DNA from: JANQKX01 sp039028695
Lineage (GTDB): Bacteria > Pseudomonadota > Alphaproteobacteria > Kiloniellales > Kiloniellaceae
DNA: 17,421 bases
Direction: 5' to 3'
Assembly (NCBI GenBank): GCA_039028695.1
Contig: JBCCHN010000109.1
Location: 1 to 17,421, forward strand
Below the pieces are notes generated by a model. That model had not been told where the DNA came from, did no database searches, and saw only the letters and a list, made by a program, of their open reading frames with translations. Each line of letters begins with the position of its first letter. Position 1 is the stretch's first letter. A program made the position numbers and the translations under genes. Positions 7,744 to 14,017 of the stretch are shown in pieces.

Positions 7744-7772
7744 TTGACAAGTCTGCAATTTTTGACCAAAAT
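7744..7772 (+). promoter_or_regulatory. Sigma70-like promoter pointing away from yegD
   Basis: TTGACA at 7744-7749 is followed after 17 bp by CAAAAT at 7767-7772, which matches TATAAT at four of six positions. The only genes around are on the minus strand, so a transcript starting here would be antisense to the acetyltransferase gene. The 201-bp region 7682-7882 is noticeably AT-rich in this part, so a chance match is possible. Confidence 0.3.
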
Positions 7773-7855
7773 TCGGCTATCCAAGAATTCGGAATTTGGT
7801 TTGAGGTGCGCGGTCTTTTGTTGGTCCGGCCCGTGACCTATTGTGCCATTGTGAA

Positions 7856-7874
7856 GGCTCAGCGAGGCTGGGCC
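7856..7874 (-). terminator. Hairpin just after the acetyltransferase stop
   Basis: GGCTCAGC, a GAG loop and GCTGGGCC form an eight-pair stem with one G-T pair. It begins nine bases after the end of the acetyltransferase gene, where a terminator is expected. No T-run follows on the minus strand, so it would not be a classical intrinsic terminator. Confidence 0.3.
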
Positions 7875-7882
7875 AGGTCGTG

Positions 7883-8389
7883 TCAGCTATCGCGATCCAG
7901 AGCATAGCAGCGACGGGTGGGGGTGTCGCTTTCGATGGGTGTCATACCGCAGCGCCTCATAACCCCTTCAGACGCACCGTTTCTCGCGTCGCAGCAGGCC
8001 CGGACGGATGGTGCTCCCAGGTCGAAGGCGAGGCCGATGACCAGGCGAGCGGCCTCGGTGCCGTAACCCTGTCCCCAAAAATCTGGCTCCAGAAAATAGC
8101 CAATCTCCGCCACCTTCCTTTCGCTCCAGGTAAAACCACAGTCGCCGATGACCTGGCCTGTTGCTTTCAGTTCCAGTGCAAAAAAATATTTCGTACGATG
8201 GGCAGCCTGCTGCTCCGCGAGAATAAGGGCCAGATGCTCGCGAGAGTCCGACCGCGATCGTGACCCCCAGGATAGGAAGCGGGTGACCTTCGGATCGCCG
8301 AGCCAGCGATGAAGGGCATCGACCTCGTCGGACCGCCATTCCCGCAAGAGCAGTCTTTGGCCCTCACGCTGGAGTGGCTTAGTCATCAT
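7883..8389 (-). CDS. GNAT-family N-acetyltransferase (RimJ/RimL-like)
   Basis: A 168-residue protein with the GNAT fold. The N-terminal segment LQREGQRLLLREWRSDEVDALHRWL (strand then helix) is typical of the RimJ/RimL group. The acetyl-CoA-binding motif is EIGYFLEPDFWGQGYGTEAARLVIGLAF at about residues 95-122, with the QGYGTEA loop holding the pyrophosphate. The C-terminal part contains the expected asparagine-containing helix (ARNGASEGVMRRCGM). The acceptor, a protein N-terminus, amino acid or antibiotic, cannot be predicted. The frame is closed a few codons upstream, so the start must be ATG 8389 or 8386, yet no ribosome-binding site precedes either. A 10-codon open frame with a strong site overlaps this start, which suggests translational coupling. 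Confidence 0.85.
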   Translation of the reverse strand: MMTKPLQREGQRLLLREWRSDEVDALHRWLGDPKVTRFLSWGSRSRSDSREHLALILAEQQAAHRTKYFFALELKATGQVIGDCGFTWSERKVAEIGYFLEPDFWGQGYGTEAARLVIGLAFDLGAPSVRACCDARNGASEGVMRRCGMTPIESDTPTRRCYALDRDS

Positions 8390-8411
8390 TCGGGTGCGCT
8401 GAGGTCATCAT
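8379..8411 (-). CDS. Possible 10-residue leader peptide coupled to the acetyltransferase
   Basis: ATG at 8411 opens a frame of ten codons (MMTSAHPNDD) ending at TAA 8381-8379. AAGGGG at 8417-8422 lies five bases before the ATG and is the best ribosome-binding site in the region. The last eleven bases overlap the start of the acetyltransferase, which lacks its own site. Ribosomes stopping at the TAA would sit on the ATGATG of the next gene. The start motif ATGATGAC occurs at both starts (8404-8411 and 8382-8389), so a small duplication may have made this arrangement. It is too short for coding statistics. Confidence 0.3.
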   Translation of the reverse strand: MMTSAHPNDD

Positions 8412-8533
8412 GATATCCCCTTCATGGCCCCCAGTATGGTCCGGGTTTCGGCGGCCGCCTCGCGCAGCCAGGTCAGGAAACCGAGAAAGCCCAGCAGGTC
8501 TAAGCACCACGGTGCCGTCCCAAGGGTCGCCGG
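8408..8533 (-). other. Coding-like 41-codon frame downstream of chrA without a start codon
   Basis: In frame with the chrA stop, the sequence stays open for 41 codons and ends at TGA 8410-8408, which overlaps the ATG of the mini-ORF by four bases. The codons look coding-like (mostly G or C in the third position) and encode a hydrophobic stretch, LDLLGFLGFLTWLREAAAE, followed by a polar tail. There is no ATG, GTG or TTG in frame after the chrA stop. It may be a decayed small gene, a chrA extension exposed by stop readthrough, or chance. Confidence 0.25.
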
Positions 8534-9853
8534 TCAAACCGCCTGAACCAAGGCCCAGCCCAGCGCGGCGGAGACGGGCAGAACCCGCACAATGCTCCAG
8601 TGGAATTTCAAGAGCATCAGGGCGCAAACGGCAGCGAGGACGATCACCCGCCAGTCAAGGGTGGAAAGCTCCGGTTGCCAGAGGGTGAGGGGCCCGTAGG
8701 TTTGCGGCGTAACCGTTGCGAAGATGACCTGCAGGCCGAACCAGAGGGAGAGATTCAGAATCACCCCGACCACGGCGGCGGTGATGGCCGAGAGGGCACC
8801 GCTGAGGCGGGGCTGAGCGCAGATCCAATCGATGTAGGGCGCGCCGGCGAAAATCCACAAGAAACAAGGCACGAAGGTGACCCATAGGGTCAAGACGGCG
8901 CCGACCAATCCCAGTCCCAGTCCGCCTTCCCGATAGGCGGCCAGGTAGCCGACGAACTCGGTGACCAGGATCAGGGGACCCGGCGTGGTCTCGGCCAGGC
9001 CCAGGCCGTCGATCATCTCCCCGGCGGTCAACCAGCCAAAGGCGGTCACCACGTCCTGGCCCATATAGGCCAACACCGCGTAAGCCCCGCCGAAGGTCAC
9101 CACCGCCAGCTTGGAGAAAAAGGCGCCGATGTCGCTTAGGATCTCCGGGGCGTCCAGGATCGCAAGGGCGATAAAGGGCAGGGCCCACAGCACCAGCCAG
9201 AAACAGATCGTACCCGCGGTGTGGGACCAACGCGTGGCCTGGGATGGGGCGGATTCCACGCTATCGGCATTGGCACAGAAGAAAAAGCCGAAGAGGGCGG
9301 CCCCCAGAACGATCAAGGGATAGGGCAAGGTTAAAAAGAAAATGCCGATGAAGGAGAGGGCGGCGATGACCCAAAAGACCCGGCCTTTCAAAGCCCGCTT
9401 GGAGACCCGCAAGAGTGCCTCAATCACAATGATCAAGACCGCTGCCTTGATGCCCAGAAAAAGAGTGGCGACCAAAGGCAGGTCCCCCAGTTCCGCGTAG
9501 AGGCCAGCGAGGATCAAGACCACCAGCGCGCCGGGCAGCACAAACAGCAATCCGCCGATCAAGCCGCCCAGCAGGCCTCGCAAGCGCCAGCCGGCGTAGG
9601 TTGCGATCTGCATGGCCTCTGGTCCGGGTAGCAGCATGCAAAAGCTGAGCGCGTTCAAGTATTGGCGCTCGCTGAGCCAAGCCTTTTCCTCCACCAAGAG
9701 GCGGTGCATGAGGGAGATCTGCGCGGCCGGCCCACCGAAGGACAAAAGCCCGATCTTGCCAAAGGCGGCAACGAGGGCGCCTAGGCCCGGTTGTTGGCTC
9801 TCTGCTGGGGGCTCTTTTAAGCTGTCCCCGGAAGTTTTCTCTCGCTTTTCCAT
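8534..9853 (-). CDS. chrA: Chromate transporter ChrA
   Basis: A 439-residue inner-membrane protein of the CHR family (long-chain form with two homologous halves). The N-terminal half carries FGKIGLLSFGGPAAQISLMH followed by WLSERQYLNALSFCMLLPGPEAMQIATYAGW, and the C-terminal half carries FFSKLAVVTFGGAYAVLAYM followed by LAETTPGPLILVTEFVGYLAA; the duplicated FGG and PGP motifs are the family hallmark. Both halves have four to six hydrophobic helices. The protein is expected to export chromate, although some members may move other oxyanions. The frame could start at 9946, but that would overlap chrB by 89 bases; ATG 9853 lies four bases after the chrB stop and precedes the conserved part correctly, so it was chosen. 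No strong ribosome-binding site is seen, consistent with coupling to chrB. Confidence 0.93.
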   Translation of the reverse strand: MEKREKTSGDSLKEPPAESQQPGLGALVAAFGKIGLLSFGGPAAQISLMHRLLVEEKAWLSERQYLNALSFCMLLPGPEAMQIATYAGWRLRGLLGGLIGGLLFVLPGALVVLILAGLYAELGDLPLVATLFLGIKAAVLIIVIEALLRVSKRALKGRVFWVIAALSFIGIFFLTLPYPLIVLGAALFGFFFCANADSVESAPSQATRWSHTAGTICFWLVLWALPFIALAILDAPEILSDIGAFFSKLAVVTFGGAYAVLAYMGQDVVTAFGWLTAGEMIDGLGLAETTPGPLILVTEFVGYLAAYREGGLGLGLVGAVLTLWVTFVPCFLWIFAGAPYIDWICAQPRLSGALSAITAAVVGVILNLSLWFGLQVIFATVTPQTYGPLTLWQPELSTLDWRVIVLAAVCALMLLKFHWSIVRVLPVSAALGWALVQAV

Positions 9854-9857
9854 TGCG

Positions 9858-10706
9858 TTAGTTTTTATTGCCTTGCCCGGTCTTACCGGCGGGCGGCCAG
9901 TCGTGCTTTTCGCCCTGGGCGTCCCGGGCCCATCGATAAAAGGCATCGTACAGCATCATGCTCGCGTCGAGCTGTTGTAAATCGTCCCGGTGCATGCGCG
10001 ATAGGCCCAGCGATGCGGCCATCAACCCGGCGGCTTCCGGGGCGAGGTCGTGACGGTCTGTGTCGGCCCCCCGCACGATCACGGCGAGACGATCCAGCGC
10101 CGCGCTGCGCAGCCCAAACTCCCGAATTAAGGTATCGAAGGTGCAATCCGTACCCCGGTGGCTCCAAAAGAGGTCTTCCCCATCGATGGGTTCCATATCA
10201 AAAGGGGTGGCCTTGAATTTTTCCGCCACGTTCATGACCTGGCCGGGGGAAACGAAGAGGAACTGGGCGCCTGGGTCGATGAAGCGCCGGATCAGCCATG
10301 GGCATGCGATGCGGTCGATTTTAGGCCGATGGCGGGTCACCCAAACCGTGCGGCCCTGCTCGTTGCGGGGCGGCATTTTGGCGCTGTCGATCATAGGAAA
10401 GTTCGCGTCCCGCCAGGCGACGTGGCCGCCCTCCAGAACCTCGGCGGCCAGACCCGCATCCCTTAAAATGGCGGCCGCCCCTTGGCTGATTTTCAAACCC
10501 TTTTGACAATAGACGACCAGCTTATCCCCTTGATGACGCTCAACCAGGGGCGCCAGATCGGTAAAGGCCTGGCGATAGGCGCCTGGGATCAACCTGGGGT
10601 CCTGGTCAAAGTCTTGGTCAATGCGCAGGTCGATGAGGACCGGGCAGTCGGGCGTGCCCAGCAGACGGTTGAGTTGAGAGACGGAAATTTCAGTAAACGA
10701 CGCCAT
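9858..10706 (-). CDS. Rhodanese-ChrB domain fusion, chromate resistance protein
   Basis: A 282-residue cytoplasmic protein with two domains. Residues 1-105 are a rhodanese domain with LIDLR near 24-28 and the active-site loop YCQKGLK, where C67 is the persulfide cysteine. Residues about 119-265 are a ChrB C-terminal domain, recognised by WVTRHRPKIDRIACPWLIRRFIDP at 122-145. Canonical ChrB proteins have a different N-terminal part and act as chromate-responsive regulators; here that part is absent and replaced by rhodanese, so a DNA-binding role is doubtful. GGGAGGATGCGTC gives a strong ribosome-binding site before the ATG. It is the first gene of the chr operon, four bases before chrA, and has its own promoter-like sequence at 10806-10834. 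Confidence 0.88.
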   Translation of the reverse strand: MASFTEISVSQLNRLLGTPDCPVLIDLRIDQDFDQDPRLIPGAYRQAFTDLAPLVERHQGDKLVVYCQKGLKISQGAAAILRDAGLAAEVLEGGHVAWRDANFPMIDSAKMPPRNEQGRTVWVTRHRPKIDRIACPWLIRRFIDPGAQFLFVSPGQVMNVAEKFKATPFDMEPIDGEDLFWSHRGTDCTFDTLIREFGLRSAALDRLAVIVRGADTDRHDLAPEAAGLMAASLGLSRMHRDDLQQLDASMMLYDAFYRWARDAQGEKHDWPPAGKTGQGNKN

Positions 10707-10786
10707 GACGCATCCTCCCTATCTATAGGCTTCCTAAGGTTAGGCAATTTCAGGATACGAGTTTAGGCTGGCGCCTCACGGGGTAC

Positions 10787-10825
10787 TCGCCGACCCCCTG
10801 AACCTTTGATAGGCCCGGTCGGCGA
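10787..10825. promoter_or_regulatory. Perfect 9-bp inverted repeat flanking the chr -10 box
   Basis: TCGCCGACC (10787-10795) and its exact reverse complement GGTCGGCGA (10817-10825) are separated by 21 bp. The -10 hexamer of the predicted chr promoter lies between them; one arm is in the -10/-35 spacer and the other is at or just past the likely transcription start. The 30-bp centre-to-centre distance of the arms is close to three helical turns, so the two arms face the same side of the DNA. This is a candidate operator. Confidence 0.5.
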
Positions 10826-10834
10826 TTTTGTCAA
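10806..10834 (-). promoter_or_regulatory. Sigma70-like promoter of the chrB-chrA operon
   Basis: On the minus strand TTGACA (10834-10829) is followed after exactly 17 bp by TATCAA (10811-10806), which matches TATAAT at four of six positions. The predicted start is near 10799, giving a leader of about 90 bases before the chrB ATG. A short dyad, CCTAA-GG-TTAGG, lies in the leader at 10733-10744. Confidence 0.6.
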
Positions 10835-10865
10835 ATAAGGTGGATCGCCTTAGGGCTGGATCCGC

Positions 10866-11693
10866 TTAAGTACGACCCGGCGGACCTTTGCGACAGATCC
10901 AAATCTGTTCCTGGGCGTAGCAAGGCGGGCCAAACTCATAATCGCCGTATAGCGCCTCGACGCGGAAGCCTGTCAATTCGAAGAGGTGCCGCATCTCTTG
11001 GGCATAGGTCCAGCGCAGTGACCACTGGGTTTCCCCCTGCGAAACGAGAGAGCCCTGTGCGTCAAAAACCTCCAAACGCATGTGCTCAGTGAAAGTCTGC
11101 GTCAGAGGATCGGTGGTTCTGGCGAGGAAGTGCCGGCGAACCTTCATTCCCGAAACCGGATCCACAGCCTCTTCAAGCTTGGCCGGTGACTCTGACTGGG
11201 GCATGCAGTAGTCGAGCTTCGGGTCAAAAAGGTTCATCACAAGGGTGCCGTCCTCGGTTAAATGCCGATGTATGCAGGTCAGCGCAGCACGCTGTTTTTC
11301 CGGCGTCAAAAGATGCTGGAAGGAGCGTCCGGGTATAATCGCGGTCCGGAAAGTTTGGCTGAGCTCGAAGGTCTCCATGGCCGCAATCCGAAAATCCACC
11401 TGGCCCTGTACTTCGGCAGACTTTCCCGTTCCTTTCGAGCGCGCGACCGCGAGCATGGGTTCCGAGATATCAATTCCGACAACCTGATGCCCGCCATCCG
11501 CCAAGGTCCAAGTGACCAACCCTGTACCGCAGCCGACTTCCAGCAGAGGCCCGCCGAACTTATTCGCACAGTCCAAGTAAAAGGCGTTGGCCGGAGAATT
11601 ATGGGGACCGTAGATTGGATCGTAGGTTTTCGGACCGAGCGCATTGTCCATGTAATAGGCGGCCGCGTGATCCCCGATATTCGGCGACGTCAT
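10866..11693 (-). CDS. Class I SAM-dependent methyltransferase
   Basis: A 275-residue soluble protein with a Rossmann-type methyltransferase fold. Motif I is PLLEVGCGTGLVTWTLA at 49-65 (glycine-rich SAM loop), followed by the acidic end of strand 2, VVGIDIS at about 71-77. The post-I region RIAAMETFEL and the motif-IV-like AIIPGRSFQHLLT are also present. The C-terminal third (about 160-265) is predominantly beta and probably covers the active site. The substrate is unknown; the overall arrangement resembles small-molecule methyltransferases rather than rRNA enzymes. The start has no strong ribosome-binding site. It diverges from a LysR regulator across 316 bp with a promoter-like sequence and a 20-bp dyad just upstream, so LysR control is plausible. 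Confidence 0.85.
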   Translation of the reverse strand: MTSPNIGDHAAAYYMDNALGPKTYDPIYGPHNSPANAFYLDCANKFGGPLLEVGCGTGLVTWTLADGGHQVVGIDISEPMLAVARSKGTGKSAEVQGQVDFRIAAMETFELSQTFRTAIIPGRSFQHLLTPEKQRAALTCIHRHLTEDGTLVMNLFDPKLDYCMPQSESPAKLEEAVDPVSGMKVRRHFLARTTDPLTQTFTEHMRLEVFDAQGSLVSQGETQWSLRWTYAQEMRHLFELTGFRVEALYGDYEFGPPCYAQEQIWICRKGPPGRT

Positions 11694-11705
11694 TGTTTCA
11701 GCTTT

Positions 11706-11725
11706 CGGTTGATCTAGATCTACCG
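11706..11725. promoter_or_regulatory. 20-bp near-perfect dyad, candidate LysR-type operator
   Basis: CGGTTGATCTAGATCTACCG is symmetric except for one mismatched pair. It contains the T-N11-A spacing typical of LysR-family sites (T 11710, A 11722). It lies 12 bp upstream of the methyltransferase ATG and covers the start predicted from the promoter at 11729-11758, where a bound protein would repress. The T-N11-A rule is loose, so the link to the nearby LysR gene is inference. Confidence 0.5.
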
Positions 11726-11728
11726 CTC

Positions 11729-11758
11729 ACTATGCGGCCGATCGGCACTTTCCGGCAA
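11729..11758 (-). promoter_or_regulatory. Possible promoter of the SAM methyltransferase gene
   Basis: On the minus strand TTGCCG (11758-11753) and CATAGT (11734-11729) are separated by 18 bp; each matches the sigma70 consensus at four of six positions. The spacer holds a second perfect palindrome, GCCGATCGGC (11737-11746). The leader would be about 29 bases. Confidence 0.35.
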
Positions 11759-12009
11759 CCGCCTATCGAAATTGTACCCGAACAAAAACTGGCCACTTTA
11801 GTCCCCAGGAAAGGCCGGGCGCGGTTCGGCGATTTTGGCATGAGACAAGCCTCGAAACCTTATTGCCGTCTTTGTCGTCTGATGTCTTTCTCCAAAAAAA
11901 ACCTGCCCACCGGATCTGAGAACTGTGAAAGGGGCTCACAAGGCGCGCGAAAAAAGCTAGGCTACTGGGATGATTTTTCAGGGACCCGGACGATGCCGGT
12001 AGGCGACCG
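11759..12009. other. Remainder of the methyltransferase-lysR intergenic region
   Basis: Together with the two sites to its left this makes a 316-bp region without a convincing gene. No RNA gene or strong promoter was seen. A run of eight A bases lies near 11895-11902. A six-codon frame (MPVGDR) at 11993-12013 ends in ATGA that overlaps the lysR start, but has only a modest ribosome-binding site. Confidence 0.4.
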
Positions 12010-12915
12010 ATGAATGGCGCGACCTACAACCAGCTGCTCATATTCCGCGCCATTGCGGAAGAAGGCTCGATCCGCGGGGCTGCTCGAAAACTCGATTTGG
12101 CGCCGGCATCGGTCAGTCAGGCTTTGAAGAATCTGGAAACGGTCCTGGGTCTGCCCCTTTTTACCCGCACGACTCGGCGGATTGAAATGACCGAGGCCGG
12201 GCTGATTTTGCATGAGCGCACCAGCGGCGCCCTCTCGACGCTCTCGTCTGCCTTGGAGGGCGTGCGGGATTTGGGGGAGGTGCCCTCGGGAAGCCTGCGA
12301 GTGACTCTGCCGCGCTTTGTCTACCAACTTTTTCTCAAAGGCATTTATGGCGAGTTTTGCCAACGCTATCCCGGGATCGAGCTGGAGATCTCGCTCTCGG
12401 ATGCGGCGGTCAATATCATCAGTGAGGGTTTCGACGTGGGTATTCGCTTGGGCGACCGTATCGAGGAGGGGATGGTCGCCATGCGCCTGTCGCCGCCCCT
12501 GCGTGAGGCGCTTTTTGCCAGCGACGCCTATCTGGAAGCGATGGGCACACCGGAATGTTTGGCGGACCTGAAGAAGCACCGTTTGATCCAGTACCGCTTT
12601 ATCGCCTCCAACCGATTGGCGCCTTTGGAATTGATGGACGGCGGCCAAAGCGTTCGGATGGAGATGCCCGTGGCCCTGATTGTCAATGATACAGAGGCCA
12701 TGGTCGATGGGGCCTTGCGGGGCCTGGGCATCGGCCGGGTGGTCGAGCCCCTGGTCAAGGACGCGATTGCGGCGGGGCGGCTGCGAGCGGTCTTGGAAAA
12801 ACACTGGGCACCTTACCCGGCCCTTCACGCCTATTTCGCCCAACACAGTCAAAAGGCCCGGCGGGTTCGCGTCTTCCTAGATTTCTTAGCCGAAAAGGCA
12901 TTGAAAACCTGGTAG
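12010..12915 (+). CDS. LysR-family transcriptional regulator
   Basis: A 301-residue regulator of usual family length. Residues 5-62 form the winged helix-turn-helix: LLIFRAIAEEGSIRGAARKLDLAPASVSQALKNLE followed by the wing LPLFTRTTRRIEMTEAG. Residues about 90-295 form the periplasmic-binding-protein-like effector domain, with SGSLRVTLPRFVYQLFL leading into the first subdomain. It resembles the group of LysR proteins commonly found next to oxidoreductase genes. AGG within GGTAGGCGACCG supplies a modest ribosome-binding site. It diverges from the SAM methyltransferase and is followed on the same strand by an aldo/keto reductase; both intergenic regions contain dyads with T-N11-A spacing. Effector and target are not determinable from sequence alone. 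Confidence 0.93.
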   Translation: MNGATYNQLLIFRAIAEEGSIRGAARKLDLAPASVSQALKNLETVLGLPLFTRTTRRIEMTEAGLILHERTSGALSTLSSALEGVRDLGEVPSGSLRVTLPRFVYQLFLKGIYGEFCQRYPGIELEISLSDAAVNIISEGFDVGIRLGDRIEEGMVAMRLSPPLREALFASDAYLEAMGTPECLADLKKHRLIQYRFIASNRLAPLELMDGGQSVRMEMPVALIVNDTEAMVDGALRGLGIGRVVEPLVKDAIAAGRLRAVLEKHWAPYPALHAYFAQHSQKARRVRVFLDFLAEKALKTW

Positions 12916-12946
12916 GCCATTGTTCGGGCCATTCGAACAGTCCATT
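12915..12946 (+). promoter_or_regulatory. Dyad and degenerate direct repeats upstream of the aldo/keto reductase
   Basis: TGTTCG-GGCCATT-CGAACA (12921-12939) is a perfect 6-bp inverted repeat with T-N11-A spacing inside (T 12924, A 12936). It overlaps three related steps, GGCCATT at 12915 and 12927 and GTCCATT at 12940, spaced 12-13 bp. It begins right at the lysR stop codon and ends 87 bp before the reductase ATG, a usual position for LysR activation. A terminator role for lysR is the alternative, but no T-run follows. Confidence 0.4.
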
Positions 12947-12948
12947 CA

Positions 12949-12969
12949 CCGGGGGAAGCCTTTTTCCGG
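12949..12969 (+). terminator. Weak hairpin after lysR
   Basis: CCGGGGGAA, a GCC loop and TTTTTCCGG can form a nine-pair stem that includes three G-T pairs. No T-run follows it, so the call rests only on its position after lysR. Confidence 0.2.
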
Positions 12970-13026
12970 AACCGCGCCTGGCCTATCTGTTGGGGCATCC
13001 TTTCACGTTTTTAAAGGGAACGGACA

Positions 13027-14004
13027 ATGCCGGCTATGTTGGACAAAATAACCGCCCAGCCCATTAAGCGATTGGGATATGGCGCCATGGTGCTTGAGGG
13101 CCTCTACGGGGCCATTGACGATGCCGCGGCGGTCCGGGTTCTCGATCATGCCATCGAGCGGGGCCTGATGATCGATAGCGCCGATGCATACGGCGCCGGC
13201 CATAACGAGGCTTTGGTCGCCCAGGCCATCGTCGGGCAGAGGGACAGGGCCTTCGTCGCGACCAAGTTCGGCATCGTTTTTGACAAGCATGATCGCGGTA
13301 ACCCGGTGGAAACCGGATGGGGGTTTGCACTGAACATCAACGGGTCACCGGCCTATGTGGAGGCGGCCCTGGAGCGCAGTTTGACCCGCCTTGGCACGGA
13401 CTATCTCGATCTTTATTACGCCCACTTTCCCGATCCTCAGGTGGAGATCGAAGAAACGGTGGGCGCCATGGCGCGGGCCGTGGAGGCGGGCAAGCTGCGC
13501 TACTTGGGTCTCAGCAATGTTACCGCGGACCAGGTCCGCCGGGCGCACGCGGTTCATCCGATCGCCGCGGTGCAATACGAATATTCCCTTTGGCGGCGCG
13601 AGGCGGAGCTGGAGCTGCTGCCCACCCTGCGGGAGTTGGGGGTCGCCCTGGTTGCTTGGTCGCCTCTGGGTGCCGGCTTCCTGACCGGGCAAAAGGATCC
13701 CCTGCCCGAGGGGGACTTCCGTCACAACAACCCGCGCTTCCAAGGGGAAAACCTGCAAGCCAACCAAGACCGCTTTGCACCGCTCGCGCAGCTTTCCGAG
13801 CAGTTGGGGATAACCCCGGCCCAGCTCGCTTTGGCCTGGCTGCTGCACCAGGGCGAGGATATCCACGCCATTCCCGGGTCGCGCAAAATCGAGCGCATCG
13901 ACGAAAATTTCGCCGCACTGGAGATTGCCTTGTCGCAAGATGTCTTAACACAAATCGAGGAGGCGATGCCCATGGGCGCGGCGCAAGGGGCGACTTTGCT
14001 GTAA
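13027..14004 (+). CDS. Aldo/keto reductase
   Basis: A 325-residue NADPH-dependent oxidoreductase with a TIM-barrel fold. The catalytic tetrad is present: D50 and Y55 in MIDSADAYGAGHNE, K80 in FVATKFG, and H133 in LDLYYAHFPDP. The cofactor-binding C-terminal part includes LVAWSPLGAGFLTG and the PGSRKIERIDEN segment near 288-300 that binds the 2'-phosphate of NADPH. Its pattern matches the AKR11/AKR13-like bacterial branch that reduces aldehydes and ketones; the physiological substrate is unknown. AAAGGGA lies seven bases before the ATG. The gene follows lysR on the same strand after 111 bp and stops 13 bp before the convergent MocR stop. Confidence 0.94.
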   Translation: MPAMLDKITAQPIKRLGYGAMVLEGLYGAIDDAAAVRVLDHAIERGLMIDSADAYGAGHNEALVAQAIVGQRDRAFVATKFGIVFDKHDRGNPVETGWGFALNINGSPAYVEAALERSLTRLGTDYLDLYYAHFPDPQVEIEETVGAMARAVEAGKLRYLGLSNVTADQVRRAHAVHPIAAVQYEYSLWRREAELELLPTLRELGVALVAWSPLGAGFLTGQKDPLPEGDFRHNNPRFQGENLQANQDRFAPLAQLSEQLGITPAQLALAWLLHQGEDIHAIPGSRKIERIDENFAALEIALSQDVLTQIEEAMPMGAAQGATLL

Positions 14005-14017
14005 GTCCACTCTTATC

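Noticed and set aside
7841..8263. 140-codon + strand open frame downstream of the promoter-like TTGACA
   Set aside because: It is antisense to a clear GNAT gene and has no recognisable domain; only the promoter-like sequence was kept.
11993..12013. Six-codon leader ORF (MPVGDR) overlapping the lysR start
   Set aside because: Too short and with only a modest ribosome-binding site; mentioned but not called as a gene.
11962..12852. 296-codon minus-strand open frame opposite lysR
   Set aside because: The LysR helix-turn-helix on the + strand is unambiguous; the shadow has no domain.
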